DNA from: JAVBQU01 sp031548675
Lineage (GTDB): Bacteria > Bacteroidota > Bacteroidia > Bacteroidales > P3
NCBI GenBank assembly: GCA_031548675.1
Contig: JAVBQU010000234.1
Location: 1-21,823, forward strand
Reading direction: 5' to 3'
Length of the DNA stretch: 21,823 nucleotides
Shown piece after piece: positions 7,217-14,252 of the stretch. The number at the start of each line of letters is the position of its first letter. Position 1 is the first letter of the stretch. The notes under the pieces were generated by a model, which had not been told where the DNA came from, did no database searches, and saw nothing but the letters and a program-made list of their open reading frames with translations. The translations under genes and the position numbers were made by a program.

Positions 7217-7352
7217 TTAAATAATAGCAGAGCCTCTTATTTCAAAATCAATGAATAGTACATTTGGGTAAGCAGGAAGAATTATGCAAGGCTTATCTTA
7301 TTTCGTGGATAAACCCGTACCTTCTCATAAAATCTTTTAAAAGCAGATAAGG

Positions 7353-7379
7353 TTGTTTCATATTTATCGTGTAAATTTG
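7353..7379 (+). promoter_or_regulatory. Possible recG promoter
   Basis: TAAATTTG (7372-7379) matches the -7 box TAnnTTTG exactly and lies 22 nt before the recG ATG. The only TTG in range (7353-7355) is 16 nt upstream, shorter than the usual 19-20, so this is a weaker call than the divergent promoter. Confidence 0.45.
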
Positions 7380-7401
7380 CAATTATCATTAGCTAAATAT
7401 C

Positions 7402-9504
7402 ATGCAGGAATATAATTTTTTCGATACAGCCCTTACCTATCTCAAAGGAGTAGGAGAGAAGCGGGCAGCTCTGCTCAAGAAAGAATTATTACTGTCAACC
7501 TATGGCGACCTGCTTTTTTATTTCCCTTTCCGCCATGTAGATAAAGGGAACTTTCAGCCGATTGCCTCCATCATTGACGATTCATCCTATATTCTGATAA
7601 AAGGAAAAATTACATCCATAGAAACCGTAGGAAGCGGTAGTGCCAACCGGATGATTGCCCGCTTTTGCGATGCAAGCGGATGTATCGAATTAGTTTGGTT
7701 CAAAGGCATCAAATGGATTCGGGAAAAAATCAGGATTAATGAAGAATATATAGTTTTCGGAAAGCCTAGTTCATTTAACGGAAAAATTAATTTTCTTCAT
7801 CCCGAAATCGATCCCGCAAGCGAAGAACAAAATCTTACAGAAACGCTATTGCCTTTTTATTCCACCACCGAAAAACTTAAAAACTCAGGAATTACTTCCA
7901 AAATATTAGCCCGCATAACCAAAAACCTTACCCTGCAAGCCGAAGGCTCCATACCCGAAACCTTACCCGATTATATTCTGGAAAAATTCCGTTTGATAGG
8001 TAGAGAGCAGGCTTTGATTAGCATACATCATCCTGCAGACCATGCCATTCTTCAAAAAGCACAAACCCGTCTCAAATTTGAAGAATTGTTTTTTATGCAG
8101 TTGGAATACTTATTTAACAAGCAATATCGCAACGAAAAAGTACAGGGCTTTGTGTTCGGGAAAGTGGGAGATTACTTTAACCGGCTCTTTGCCCAACTGC
8201 CTTTTCAGCTTACAGGAGCACAGCAGCGGGTAATGAAAGAAATTCGGCAAAATTTACGAACCGGACATCAAATGAACCGTTTGCTGCAAGGCGATGTAGG
8301 CAGCGGTAAAACTTTAGTAGCACTGATGTCTATGGTTTTAGCTATCGATAATGGCTTTCAGGCTTGCATGATGGTGCCCACCGAAATTTTGGCAGTACAG
8401 CACTACAACAGTGTTTCCAAATTAGTAGAAGGATTAGGCATTACAGTCGAATTGCTCACAGGTTCTACCAAAGCCTCCAAATGGAGGGAAATAGATGCCG
8501 CTTTGCAGGCAGGAAGCTTACATATTTTAATAGGAACTCATTCGCTGATAGAAGAACGTGTACAATTCAAAAATTTGGGATTAGTAATTATAGATGAACA
8601 GCATCGTTTCGGCGTGGAACAACGCTCGAAGTTATGGTCTAAAAATGATATAGCACCCCATATTTTGGTTATGACGGCAACACCTATTCCGCGAACACTC
8701 TCAATGACGGTGTATGGCAATCTCGATTACTCCATTATAGACGAATTGCCTCCGGGCAGAAAACCAGTGCAGACAATTCATTTCAACGATTCGTCGCGTT
8801 TGCGTGTTTTTGGTTTTATGCGGAAGCAGATAGAAGCAGGCAGGCAGGTATATATAATATATCCGCTTATCAAAGAATCAGAAACTTTAGATTTGAAAGA
8901 TTTAATGGATGGCTACGAAAGCATTGTCCGCGAATTTCCTTTGCCCGATTATGCCATAAGTATAGTACATGGGCAAATGAAGTCTGCCGATAAGGACTAC
9001 GAGATGAACCGCTTTAAAAAAGGCGAAACCCAGATTATGGTAGCAACCACGGTTATAGAAGTAGGTGTAGATGTCCCCAATGCCAGCGTGATGATAATAG
9101 AAAATGCAGAACGTTTCGGACTATCACAACTGCACCAATTGCGGGGCAGGGTAGGGCGGGGTTCAGAACAATCGTTCTGTATTTTAATGACAGGCAATAA
9201 GCTAACCCACGAAGCCCGTAAACGGATAGATATAATGGTAAAAACCAATGATGGATTTGAGATAGCCGAAGAAGATTTAAAAATACGCGGTCCCGGCGAT
9301 TTACAGGGAACCCGCCAGAGTGGTATTTTAGATTTGAAAATAGCCGATATTGTAAAAGACGAACAAATGATTCGCGTTGCCCGCGATTTAGTAAATAGCA
9401 TCCTGAATAATGATGCAAATTTAGATAATCCCCAAAATATACGTCTGAAGAGATACTTGCAAATTCAATCGAAAAAACGAAGGGATTTTGGATCTATAAG
9501 CTAA
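7402..9504 (+). CDS. recG: ATP-dependent DNA helicase RecG
   Basis: This 700-residue superfamily 2 helicase remodels stalled replication forks and branched DNA. The N-terminal wedge/OB domain covers roughly residues 60-135 (ILIKGKITSIE to FNGKINFLHPEI). The motor shows Walker A GDVGSGKT (297-304), Walker B IIDEQHR (about 396-402), motif III MTATPIPRT (424-432), and the helicase C half with TTVIEVGVDVPNAS (549-562) and motif VI QLHQLRGRVGRG (576-587). Length and motif order are normal for Bacteroidota RecG. The ATG at 7402 gives the expected start with an early GVGEKRAALL helix-hairpin. It is divergent from the GT5-like gene and monocistronic; about 200 nt of AT-rich DNA follows before the next gene. 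Confidence 0.97.
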   Translation: MQEYNFFDTALTYLKGVGEKRAALLKKELLLSTYGDLLFYFPFRHVDKGNFQPIASIIDDSSYILIKGKITSIETVGSGSANRMIARFCDASGCIELVWFKGIKWIREKIRINEEYIVFGKPSSFNGKINFLHPEIDPASEEQNLTETLLPFYSTTEKLKNSGITSKILARITKNLTLQAEGSIPETLPDYILEKFRLIGREQALISIHHPADHAILQKAQTRLKFEELFFMQLEYLFNKQYRNEKVQGFVFGKVGDYFNRLFAQLPFQLTGAQQRVMKEIRQNLRTGHQMNRLLQGDVGSGKTLVALMSMVLAIDNGFQACMMVPTEILAVQHYNSVSKLVEGLGITVELLTGSTKASKWREIDAALQAGSLHILIGTHSLIEERVQFKNLGLVIIDEQHRFGVEQRSKLWSKNDIAPHILVMTATPIPRTLSMTVYGNLDYSIIDELPPGRKPVQTIHFNDSSRLRVFGFMRKQIEAGRQVYIIYPLIKESETLDLKDLMDGYESIVREFPLPDYAISIVHGQMKSADKDYEMNRFKKGETQIMVATTVIEVGVDVPNASVMIIENAERFGLSQLHQLRGRVGRGSEQSFCILMTGNKLTHEARKRIDIMVKTNDGFEIAEEDLKIRGPGDLQGTRQSGILDLKIADIVKDEQMIRVARDLVNSILNNDANLDNPQNIRLKRYLQIQSKKRRDFGSIS

Positions 9505-9710
9505 GAATACAATTAGTTATAAAAATAGAAGCAAGTTCATAATTTGAGATTTATACATAAGAAAGTAGTTATTCCATAGTTTATAGATTATTTTTAAGAA
9601 TTTTTTTGTGGGCAAATATAATTTGAAACACTTTTTTTCGTTGGAATATGCAAACTTTTTTTTAACAGGTTTGTTTCAATTAACAATTAAAAATTTTAAA
9701 TCTAAACATT

Positions 9711-10190
9711 ATGATTAAAAAAACCGTTCTATTAGCCTTCGTATGTGCATTTACTACATTGGCTTTCAGTCAAAAACCTGCAAATACAAACAGTCAAAAA
9801 CCCGCTAACGCAAATCCGCCTACAGCAGAACAAAGAGCTGCAAGGATTACAGCAAAAATGAAAAAAGATTTGAGCTTAAATGCAACTCAAGAGGCTCAGG
9901 TTAATCAAATTAACATAGATGCAGCTAAACGTACAGACGCGATTATGAAGCAAGTAAAAGATCAAAAAACTGCGACTAAAGATCAAAAAGCTAGCTCCAA
10001 AGATCAGATTACTGCTTCAGAAAAACAACGAGATACCGAATTACAAAAAGTACTTACTTCAGAACAATATACTAAGTATTTGCAGTTAAAAGAAGAAAAG
10101 AAACAAGAAGCTATGCAAAAGAGAGCAGAAAAGAAAGATGCTCAAAATAAGGATGCTCAAAACACGAGCAAACCTGCACCTAAAAAATAA
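9711..10190 (+). CDS. Small secreted Lys/Gln-rich helical protein (Spy/CpxP-like or DUF4890-like)
   Basis: The protein has 159 residues. The signal peptide MIKKTVLLAFVCAFTTLAFS-Q is followed by short Pro/Asn repeats (SQKPANT, SQKPANA). The body is helical, starting TAEQRAARITAKMKKDLSLNATQEAQVNQIN, a pattern like periplasmic Spy/CpxP-type helical proteins of Bacteroidota: helix, then LNATQ..QV, and later LTSEQYTKYL. Residues 83-103 consist of three tandem 7-residue units (KDQKTAT, KDQKASS, KDQITAS), matched at DNA level by 21-nt repeats at 9957-10019. The tail KKDAQNKDAQNTSKPAPKK is highly basic. A stress-related periplasmic chaperone role is possible but only by resemblance. It stands alone and is followed by a strong terminator. 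Confidence 0.75.
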   Translation: MIKKTVLLAFVCAFTTLAFSQKPANTNSQKPANANPPTAEQRAARITAKMKKDLSLNATQEAQVNQINIDAAKRTDAIMKQVKDQKTATKDQKASSKDQITASEKQRDTELQKVLTSEQYTKYLQLKEEKKQEAMQKRAEKKDAQNKDAQNTSKPAPKK

Positions 10191-10205
10191 TTTAGTCTAT
10201 GATGG

Positions 10206-10240
10206 AAGAGCCTGTTTTGTAAAGAACAGGCTCTTTTTTT
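10206..10240 (+). terminator. Strong intrinsic terminator
   Basis: AAGAGCCTGTT (10206-10216) pairs with AACAGGCTCTT (10225-10235) around loop TTGTAAAG, followed directly by a run of T. It lies 16 nt past the stop of the secreted helical protein gene. Confidence 0.93.
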
Positions 10241-10261
10241 ATAATATAATTACCCATAAAA

Positions 10262-10293
10262 TTTGTTTGTATTAAAAATTTATATTTACTTTG
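10262..10293 (+). promoter_or_regulatory. Probable promoter of the membrane protein / regulator operon
   Basis: TTTG (10262-10265), a 20-nt spacer and TTACTTTG (10286-10293) match the Bacteroidota consensus with one mismatch in the -7 box. The -7 box overlaps the left arm of the inverted repeat at 10287-10305, so a protein bound there would block it. Confidence 0.55.
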
Positions 10294-10305
10294 CAGTTCA
10301 AAGTA
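10287..10305. promoter_or_regulatory. Candidate operator 1 (TACTTTG-N5-CAAAGTA)
   Basis: Seven-base arms TACTTTG (10287-10293) and CAAAGTA (10299-10305) are perfectly complementary around CAGTT. The same structure, with the same CTTTTAAT tail, recurs at 11229-11247 before creD. It lies 7 nt before the ATG at 10312. The likely binder is the winged-helix protein encoded between the two sites (inference). Confidence 0.65.
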
Positions 10306-10311
10306 CTTTTA

Positions 10312-10923
10312 ATGAAAACACCACAACAAGAATTAGAAGCCTTAAACGATATTCGTTCAATGATGGAGCGAAGCAGTCGGTTTATCAGCCTGAGCGGCTG
10401 GAGCGGTATCGCAGCCGGATGTTGCGCCTTAATAGGTGCTGCCTTTGCTTACCCGATAGTATCCAAACGTCACGAAATGGAAGTTTTATATTCCAATTCA
10501 GAAATCAAAACGTTGCTAGTAATTGCCGTTTGTACATTTGTAGCAGCTTTTGCGTCCGCTTTCTTTTTTACCTATATAAAGAGTAAAAAAGACGAAACAT
10601 CCATTTGGGGAAAACCTACCAAACGTCTGATGTGGAGTATAGCCGTACCACTCGGAGCAGGCGGATTACTTTTACTCCGCATGATTGATTATGCTATTTT
10701 CGGATTTGTGGCTCCCGGTTGTTTGCTGTTTTATGGAGTGGCATTAATAGCAGGCAGTCGACTTACCCTATCCGAAATAAAATATCTAGGTTATGCTGAA
10801 ATTATCTTAGGGTGTATTTCTTTGTGGAAAATCGGTTATGGTTTTTATTTTTGGGTAATCGGCTTTGGAATACTCCACATTATTTACGGAATCTGGATGT
10901 GGATAAAATATGAACGCAAATGA
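10312..10923 (+). CDS. Multi-pass inner-membrane protein, function unknown
   Basis: The start is taken at ATG 10312 (MKTPQQELEALNDIRSMMERS), giving 203 residues. A TTG seven codons upstream is in frame but lies inside the operator-like inverted repeat, so it is unlikely. A charged N-terminal helix with a SGWSGIAAG turn leads into about five or six hydrophobic segments: GIAAGCCALIGAAFAYPIV, TLLVIAVCTFVAAFASAFF, LMWSIAVPLGAGGLLLLRM, FGFVAPGCLLFYGVALIAG, then IILGCISLWKIGYGFYF and WVIGFGILHIIYGIWMWI. I do not recognise a named family. The stop overlaps the start of the winged-helix gene (ATGA at 10920-10923), so the two are translationally coupled. This points to a membrane partner of that regulator or of CreD. 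Confidence 0.8.
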   Translation: MKTPQQELEALNDIRSMMERSSRFISLSGWSGIAAGCCALIGAAFAYPIVSKRHEMEVLYSNSEIKTLLVIAVCTFVAAFASAFFFTYIKSKKDETSIWGKPTKRLMWSIAVPLGAGGLLLLRMIDYAIFGFVAPGCLLFYGVALIAGSRLTLSEIKYLGYAEIILGCISLWKIGYGFYFWVIGFGILHIIYGIWMWIKYERK

Positions 10924-11213
10924 AAGTACAAGAACTAAATAAAGCGTTCGATAATAGGATAAGGCTGGGTATTATGAGTGCATTGATGGTAAACGAAACC
11001 ATCGACTTTAATACCCTAAAAGACTTGTTGCAAATAACTGACGGCAATTTAGCTTCTCACCTTAAAAGCTTGGAAGAAGCCCTGTATATTGAGGTAAAAA
11101 AAGGGTTTATCGGGCGAAAAACCAATACCACATATTCTGTTACCCGCGAAGGAGAATTAGCCTTCAAAAAGCATTTAGACATCTTGGAAAATCTAATTAA
11201 AAACATGAAGTAA
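10920..11213 (+). CDS. Winged-helix transcriptional regulator (HTH_34 / ArsR-MarR-like)
   Basis: This 97-residue protein is a single winged-helix domain. The helices include KAFDNRIRLGIMSALMVNE and FNTLKDLLQITDGNLASHLKSLEEALYI, where TDGNLASHLKSLE is the recognition helix, and the wing is VKKGFIGRKTNTTYSVT. The C-terminal helix GELAFKKHLDILENLIKNM probably dimerises. This is the compact HTH_34 type often found next to creD in Bacteroidota. It overlaps the upstream membrane protein gene by 4 nt. Two nearly identical 19-bp inverted repeats flank it, one before the operon and one before creD, so it likely represses both units and itself. No metal-binding or redox Cys motif is visible, so the signal is unknown. 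Confidence 0.9.
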   Translation: MKVQELNKAFDNRIRLGIMSALMVNETIDFNTLKDLLQITDGNLASHLKSLEEALYIEVKKGFIGRKTNTTYSVTREGELAFKKHLDILENLIKNMK

Positions 11214-11228
11214 TTTTTTTTGTTTAAT

Positions 11229-11247
11229 TACTTTGAAATGCAAAGTA
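11229..11247. promoter_or_regulatory. Candidate operator 2 (TACTTTG-N5-CAAAGTA) upstream of creD
   Basis: TACTTTG (11229-11235), spacer AAATG and CAAAGTA (11241-11247) form perfect 7-bp arms. It shares both arms, spacing and the following CTTTTAAT with operator 1 at 10287-10305. It begins 15 nt past the regulator stop and about 100 nt before the creD ATG. A -7-like TTACTTTG overlaps it, but no TTG lies at the right distance upstream. Confidence 0.65.
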
Positions 11248-11346
11248 CTTTTAATTTTGAAATACCTATTTGTATTGAAAACGAAATAATTAAAAATTAA
11301 AAAACAACAAATAACTCATTAATTTACAAATTTAAAACACAAAACA

Positions 11347-12768
11347 ATGGAGGCACAAAATCCACAAACAGAAAACACAACTATGCAGACTCCGAAAGAA
11401 AAAAAGAATCAAGGAACTTTACTAACCTTTAAAGGACTTATCATCTTTGCATTAACATTATTATTACTTATTCCGATGGCATTTATCTCGAATTTGGTAA
11501 GAGAACGGTTAAACCGCCAAGAAGAAATACAAAGGGAAGTAAGCGAAAAATGGGCAGACAAGCAAACGCTTACCGGTCCTATATTGGTAATTCCTTACCG
11601 AGCGGAGGATGTTATTAAAAATGATAAGGGAGCTATTATCAATTATGCCAAAAGGGTTTTATATATTTTACCTGAACAATTGAATATCAATGGAAACATT
11701 CAACCCTTTAACCGCCATCGGAGCATTTTTGATGTAACAGTATATCAATCTGCGCTGGATTTCAGCGGACATTTTGCTCCTTTGGATTTCCAAAAACTGA
11801 ATATTGCACCCGAAGACCTGATGCTTGATAGAGCTTTTTTGTGTTTCGGTTTAACTGATTTCAGAGGCATCGAAGAGCAGCTTAGTATACGTTTTGGTAA
11901 TAAAAACTATGAACTTACCGCAGGAGGCGATGCTGTTATAGATGCTAATGTAAATTCGCAATCCGAGTCGGTTCTTCCTTCCATAGATGGTGGACGTAAA
12001 TCTTCTGATTTATTTACTCCTGTAGTACTTACGCTTGAAGATTTGCAATCGAACAAAGATTTTTCTTTAAAAATAAAAATCAAAGGTTCTCAGGATTTGA
12101 ATTTTACGCCTATCGGTAAAAGTAATCATACACACATTACTTCGGTTTGGACAAATCCGTCGTTTATAGGAAATTTTCTGCCTAATACGCCTGCCGTTAT
12201 TTCCGATTCCGGCTTTGTTGCCGACTGGAAAATTCTGTATCTCAACCGCAATTATCCCCAAGTGTGGAAAAATCAAAAATATTCTATCAACGAATCGCTT
12301 TATGGCGTAAAACTTCTGCAATCTACCGATTCGTATGCCAAAACCGAACGTTCGGTAAAATATGCTATCTTATTTATCGGGCTTACTTTTGCTTTGTATT
12401 TCTTTGTCGAGATTTTACAAAAACGAAAAATTCATCCGCTCCAATATGCTTTGGTAGGAATCTCATTATGTGTTTTCTATACTTTACTGTTGGCTATCAG
12501 CGAGTATATCAATTTCAATTACGCTTATCTGGTAGCAACTTTGGCAACCGTATCACTCATTACACTCTATACCAAAAGCGCATTCGGCAGATGGAAAATC
12601 GGAGCTATGTTTGGAGCTGTACTCGGAGCTTTATATGCTTTTATTTTTATCCTTATCCGCTTACAAGATGGTGCATTGCTGTTTGGAAGTATCGGGCTGT
12701 TTATACTGCTTTGCGTTGCCATGTATTATTCCCGAAAAATTGATTGGTATGGGAAAAACAATAGCTAA
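11347..12768 (+). CDS. creD: Cell envelope integrity inner-membrane protein CreD
   Basis: The protein has 473 residues, close to the usual length. After a polar N-terminus, residues about 30-48 (GLIIFALTLLLLIPMAFIS) form the first membrane helix, followed by the CreD signature VRERLNRQEEIQREVSEKWADKQTLTGPILVIPY. A large periplasmic beta-rich domain spans about residues 70-335, with the family phrase YQSALDFSGHFAPLDF. Six closely spaced helices make up the rest (AILFIGLTFALYFFVEIL to LLFGSIGLFILLCVAMYY). In enterobacteria creD is controlled by CreBC and is linked to beta-lactam and colicin tolerance. Here no CreBC genes are adjacent; a winged-helix regulator and an operator-like repeat lie just upstream instead. 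The biochemical function of CreD is not settled. Confidence 0.95.
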   Translation: MEAQNPQTENTTMQTPKEKKNQGTLLTFKGLIIFALTLLLLIPMAFISNLVRERLNRQEEIQREVSEKWADKQTLTGPILVIPYRAEDVIKNDKGAIINYAKRVLYILPEQLNINGNIQPFNRHRSIFDVTVYQSALDFSGHFAPLDFQKLNIAPEDLMLDRAFLCFGLTDFRGIEEQLSIRFGNKNYELTAGGDAVIDANVNSQSESVLPSIDGGRKSSDLFTPVVLTLEDLQSNKDFSLKIKIKGSQDLNFTPIGKSNHTHITSVWTNPSFIGNFLPNTPAVISDSGFVADWKILYLNRNYPQVWKNQKYSINESLYGVKLLQSTDSYAKTERSVKYAILFIGLTFALYFFVEILQKRKIHPLQYALVGISLCVFYTLLLAISEYINFNYAYLVATLATVSLITLYTKSAFGRWKIGAMFGAVLGALYAFIFILIRLQDGALLFGSIGLFILLCVAMYYSRKIDWYGKNNS

Positions 12769-12798
12769 ACTAAAACAAATAATGGCTTAAAGCAAGAA

Positions 12799-13017
12799 TT
12801 GGCATTATAAAAAATGCGTTAAGAAAAAACTAACTTTGAAGCGTTAAAACAAAAAACAAATGATGAAATTAATTAGCATTACAAAAGTTTGGATGTACTT
12901 GAGATTATGTAAATGTAAGTAATAACAACTTTTTTTTGTTAGCAGAAAAGGAAGTTTTTTTAGTAATTTTTTATTCAGCCTTGACTTTTTGTTACTTTTG
13001 GGTCAAGCCAAAAGTAG
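12799..13017 (+). repeat. Dispersed ~220-bp element, copy 2
   Basis: This copy matches 4603-4823. Shared features are TTGGCAT (12799 on), GCGTTAA direct repeats 25 nt apart (12816-12822 and 12841-12847), TAACTTTG (12831-12838), the middle block ACAAAAGTTTGGATGTAC, a T-rich tract, TTTTTTATTCAGCCTTGACT and the terminal hairpin TTACTTTTGG (12992-13001) / CCAAAAGTAG (13008-13017). The outermost pair of the stem has changed from T-A to T-G, which would still pair in RNA. The distance from promoter-like box to hairpin is 153 nt here and 156 nt in copy 1. With the inverted repeat at 13057-13108 it fills the 360-bp gap between the 3' ends of creD and oxyR. Confidence 0.75.
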
Positions 13018-13056
13018 AGAAGATAAAATAATTAGTTACACAAATACCCCGAGGGT

Positions 13057-13108
13057 AATAATAGCGAATTTATCTGTTTGATTATTAATAGATAAGTTCG
13101 CTGTTATT
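13057..13108. terminator. Long imperfect hairpin between convergent creD and oxyR
   Basis: A 19-nt left arm (13057-13075, containing ATAGCGAATTTATCT) pairs with a 19-nt right arm (13090-13108, containing AGATAAGTTCGCTGTTAT) with only two mismatches, both of which become G-T wobbles when read as RNA on one strand. The loop is 14 nt. It lies 21 nt past the oxyR stop. Neither side has a long T-tract, so a bidirectional terminator is likely but not typical. A small TACCC/GGGTA stem sits beside it. Confidence 0.5.
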
Positions 13109-13128
13109 CTGTTTTGTAACTTTCTGTT

Positions 13129-14070
13129 TTAAAACTCAACCTCAATGGGATTAAAATTTTCTCCCTGCATGCTTTTCGGAATAATTTCTTTTACTGTTTC
13201 AGAAATGGCTTCTAAAATTTTATCCCGCCCGAAATCTTGCTTAACAACCAAGCTTATTTCGCGGACAGGAACAGGCTCTGCAAACTCATGAATGTTTTCT
13301 ATCTGCTGCTTTTGCACAAAATGTTTAGTTAATTCAGGAATAATAGTAACCCCTCCGTTTTGGTCAACCAAACGCATAAGCGTTTCTATACTTCCCGATT
13401 CATATTCAAAATGTTGTTTCCCTTTAGGACCTCTGTTGCGGATATTGCAAAACCGCAATACCTGAGAGCGTAAGCAATGTCCTTCTTCCAGCAAAAATAA
13501 TTTTTTAGGATCTAAATCCGTACTTTTGATTTTAGATTTCTTATAAATTTTCTCGTGTTCAGATATGTAGGGATAAAATTTTTCGTAGTATAAAACATGT
13601 TCCCGTAAATGCGGTAAATTAAGCGGTGTAGCTAAAATAGCTCCGTCAAGCTTAGCCATCGCTAAATTTTCAATAATTTGAGGTGTAGTAAGTTCTGTAA
13701 TTTTTAAAGTTACATCGGTGTAATCAGAAGCAAAAGCCGGTAAAAATAAGGGCATTAAATAAGGGGCTATAGTAGGGATTACACCTAGACGGAATATGCC
13801 TTTTACCAAGTTTTTTTCTTCATTTACAATATCGCTCATTTTATCCACTTGGGCTAATATGTTACGAGCCTGTTCAAGAATTTTACAACCCACATCGGTA
13901 GGCACAACCGGTTGAACATTTCGGTTAAAGATTTTTACGCCAAATTCATCTTCCAATTTTTGTATCATCATACTAAGTGTAGGCTGTGTAACACAGCAAG
14001 CCTCTGCAGCTTTGGAAAAATGCCGTAAATTATCAACAGTTACAATATATTCAAGTTGTTGTATGTTCAT
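13129..14070 (-). CDS. oxyR: LysR-type peroxide-sensing regulator OxyR
   Basis: The protein has 313 residues. The N-terminal LysR helix-turn-helix is clear (MNIQQLEYIVTVDNLRHFSKAAEACCVTQPTLSMMIQKLE, read as consecutive pieces), with the usual DEFGVKIFNR after it. The effector domain contains EEGHCLRSQVLRFC. Its two cysteines fall at residues 199 and 208, the same numbers and 9-residue spacing as the disulfide-forming Cys199/Cys208 pair of E. coli OxyR, so the redox switch is expected to work. This sets it apart from other LysR members. No catalase, Dps or peroxiredoxin gene is adjacent, so its targets are elsewhere. An AT-rich leader and 7-nt repeat array lie directly upstream, in the space where its promoter should be, and a long hairpin follows the stop. 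Confidence 0.93.
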   Translation of the reverse strand: MNIQQLEYIVTVDNLRHFSKAAEACCVTQPTLSMMIQKLEDEFGVKIFNRNVQPVVPTDVGCKILEQARNILAQVDKMSDIVNEEKNLVKGIFRLGVIPTIAPYLMPLFLPAFASDYTDVTLKITELTTPQIIENLAMAKLDGAILATPLNLPHLREHVLYYEKFYPYISEHEKIYKKSKIKSTDLDPKKLFLLEEGHCLRSQVLRFCNIRNRGPKGKQHFEYESGSIETLMRLVDQNGGVTIIPELTKHFVQKQQIENIHEFAEPVPVREISLVVKQDFGRDKILEAISETVKEIIPKSMQGENFNPIEVEF

Positions 14071-14118
14071 TTTATTTCAGGTTTGGCTTTGTTAATCTTC
14101 GCTCCGCTACGGTTCAAG

Positions 14119-14177
14119 ATTGTTGAGTTGTTTATGGTTTAAAGTTTAAGGTTTATAAAGTTTGTAAGGTTATAAAG
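14119..14177 (-). repeat. AT-rich leader block B, upstream of oxyR
   Basis: Read on the minus strand, this block begins TTTATAACCTTACAAAC, continues with AAACCTTAAACTTTAAA and ends in CCATAAACAACTCAACAAT. It matches block A (394-454) in word order and ending. About 48 nt separate it from the oxyR ATG; that spacer includes a GC-rich word, CCGTAGCGGAGCGAAG on the minus strand. Confidence 0.65.
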
Positions 14178-14199
14178 TATTCAGAATTCATCGTTCTCT

Positions 14200-14241
14200 T
14201 TGTATCTTGTACCTTGTATCTCGTTACCCGTCACCTGTCAC
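14200..14241 (-). repeat. Degenerate 7-nt tandem array B (units GNNACNN)
   Basis: Six units in exact 7-nt register on the minus strand: GTGACAG (14235-14241), GTGACGG (14228-14234), GTAACGA (14221-14227), GATACAA (14214-14220), GGTACAA (14207-14213), GATACAA (14200-14206). GTGACGG, GTAACGA and GATACAA also occur in array A. It lies between the TPR gene stop and the AT-rich leader block B, in the same order relative to the leader as in array A. Confidence 0.75.
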
Positions 14242-14252
14242 ATGTTATTTAA

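Noticed and set aside
10291..10311. A TTG start for the membrane protein upstream of the winged-helix gene
   Set aside because: These codons lie within the operator-like inverted repeat and on top of the predicted -7 box; ATG 10312 gives a normal N-terminus.
12067..12743. Alternative frames within creD
   Set aside because: They overlap the well-supported creD frame and have no domain, signal peptide or conserved motif.
14098..14113. Similarity between the GC-rich word before oxyR and the insert at 2125-2153
   Set aside because: Only short GGAGCG-type words are shared and alignment is not convincing; a similar word also occurs by chance inside the lepB coding sequence.
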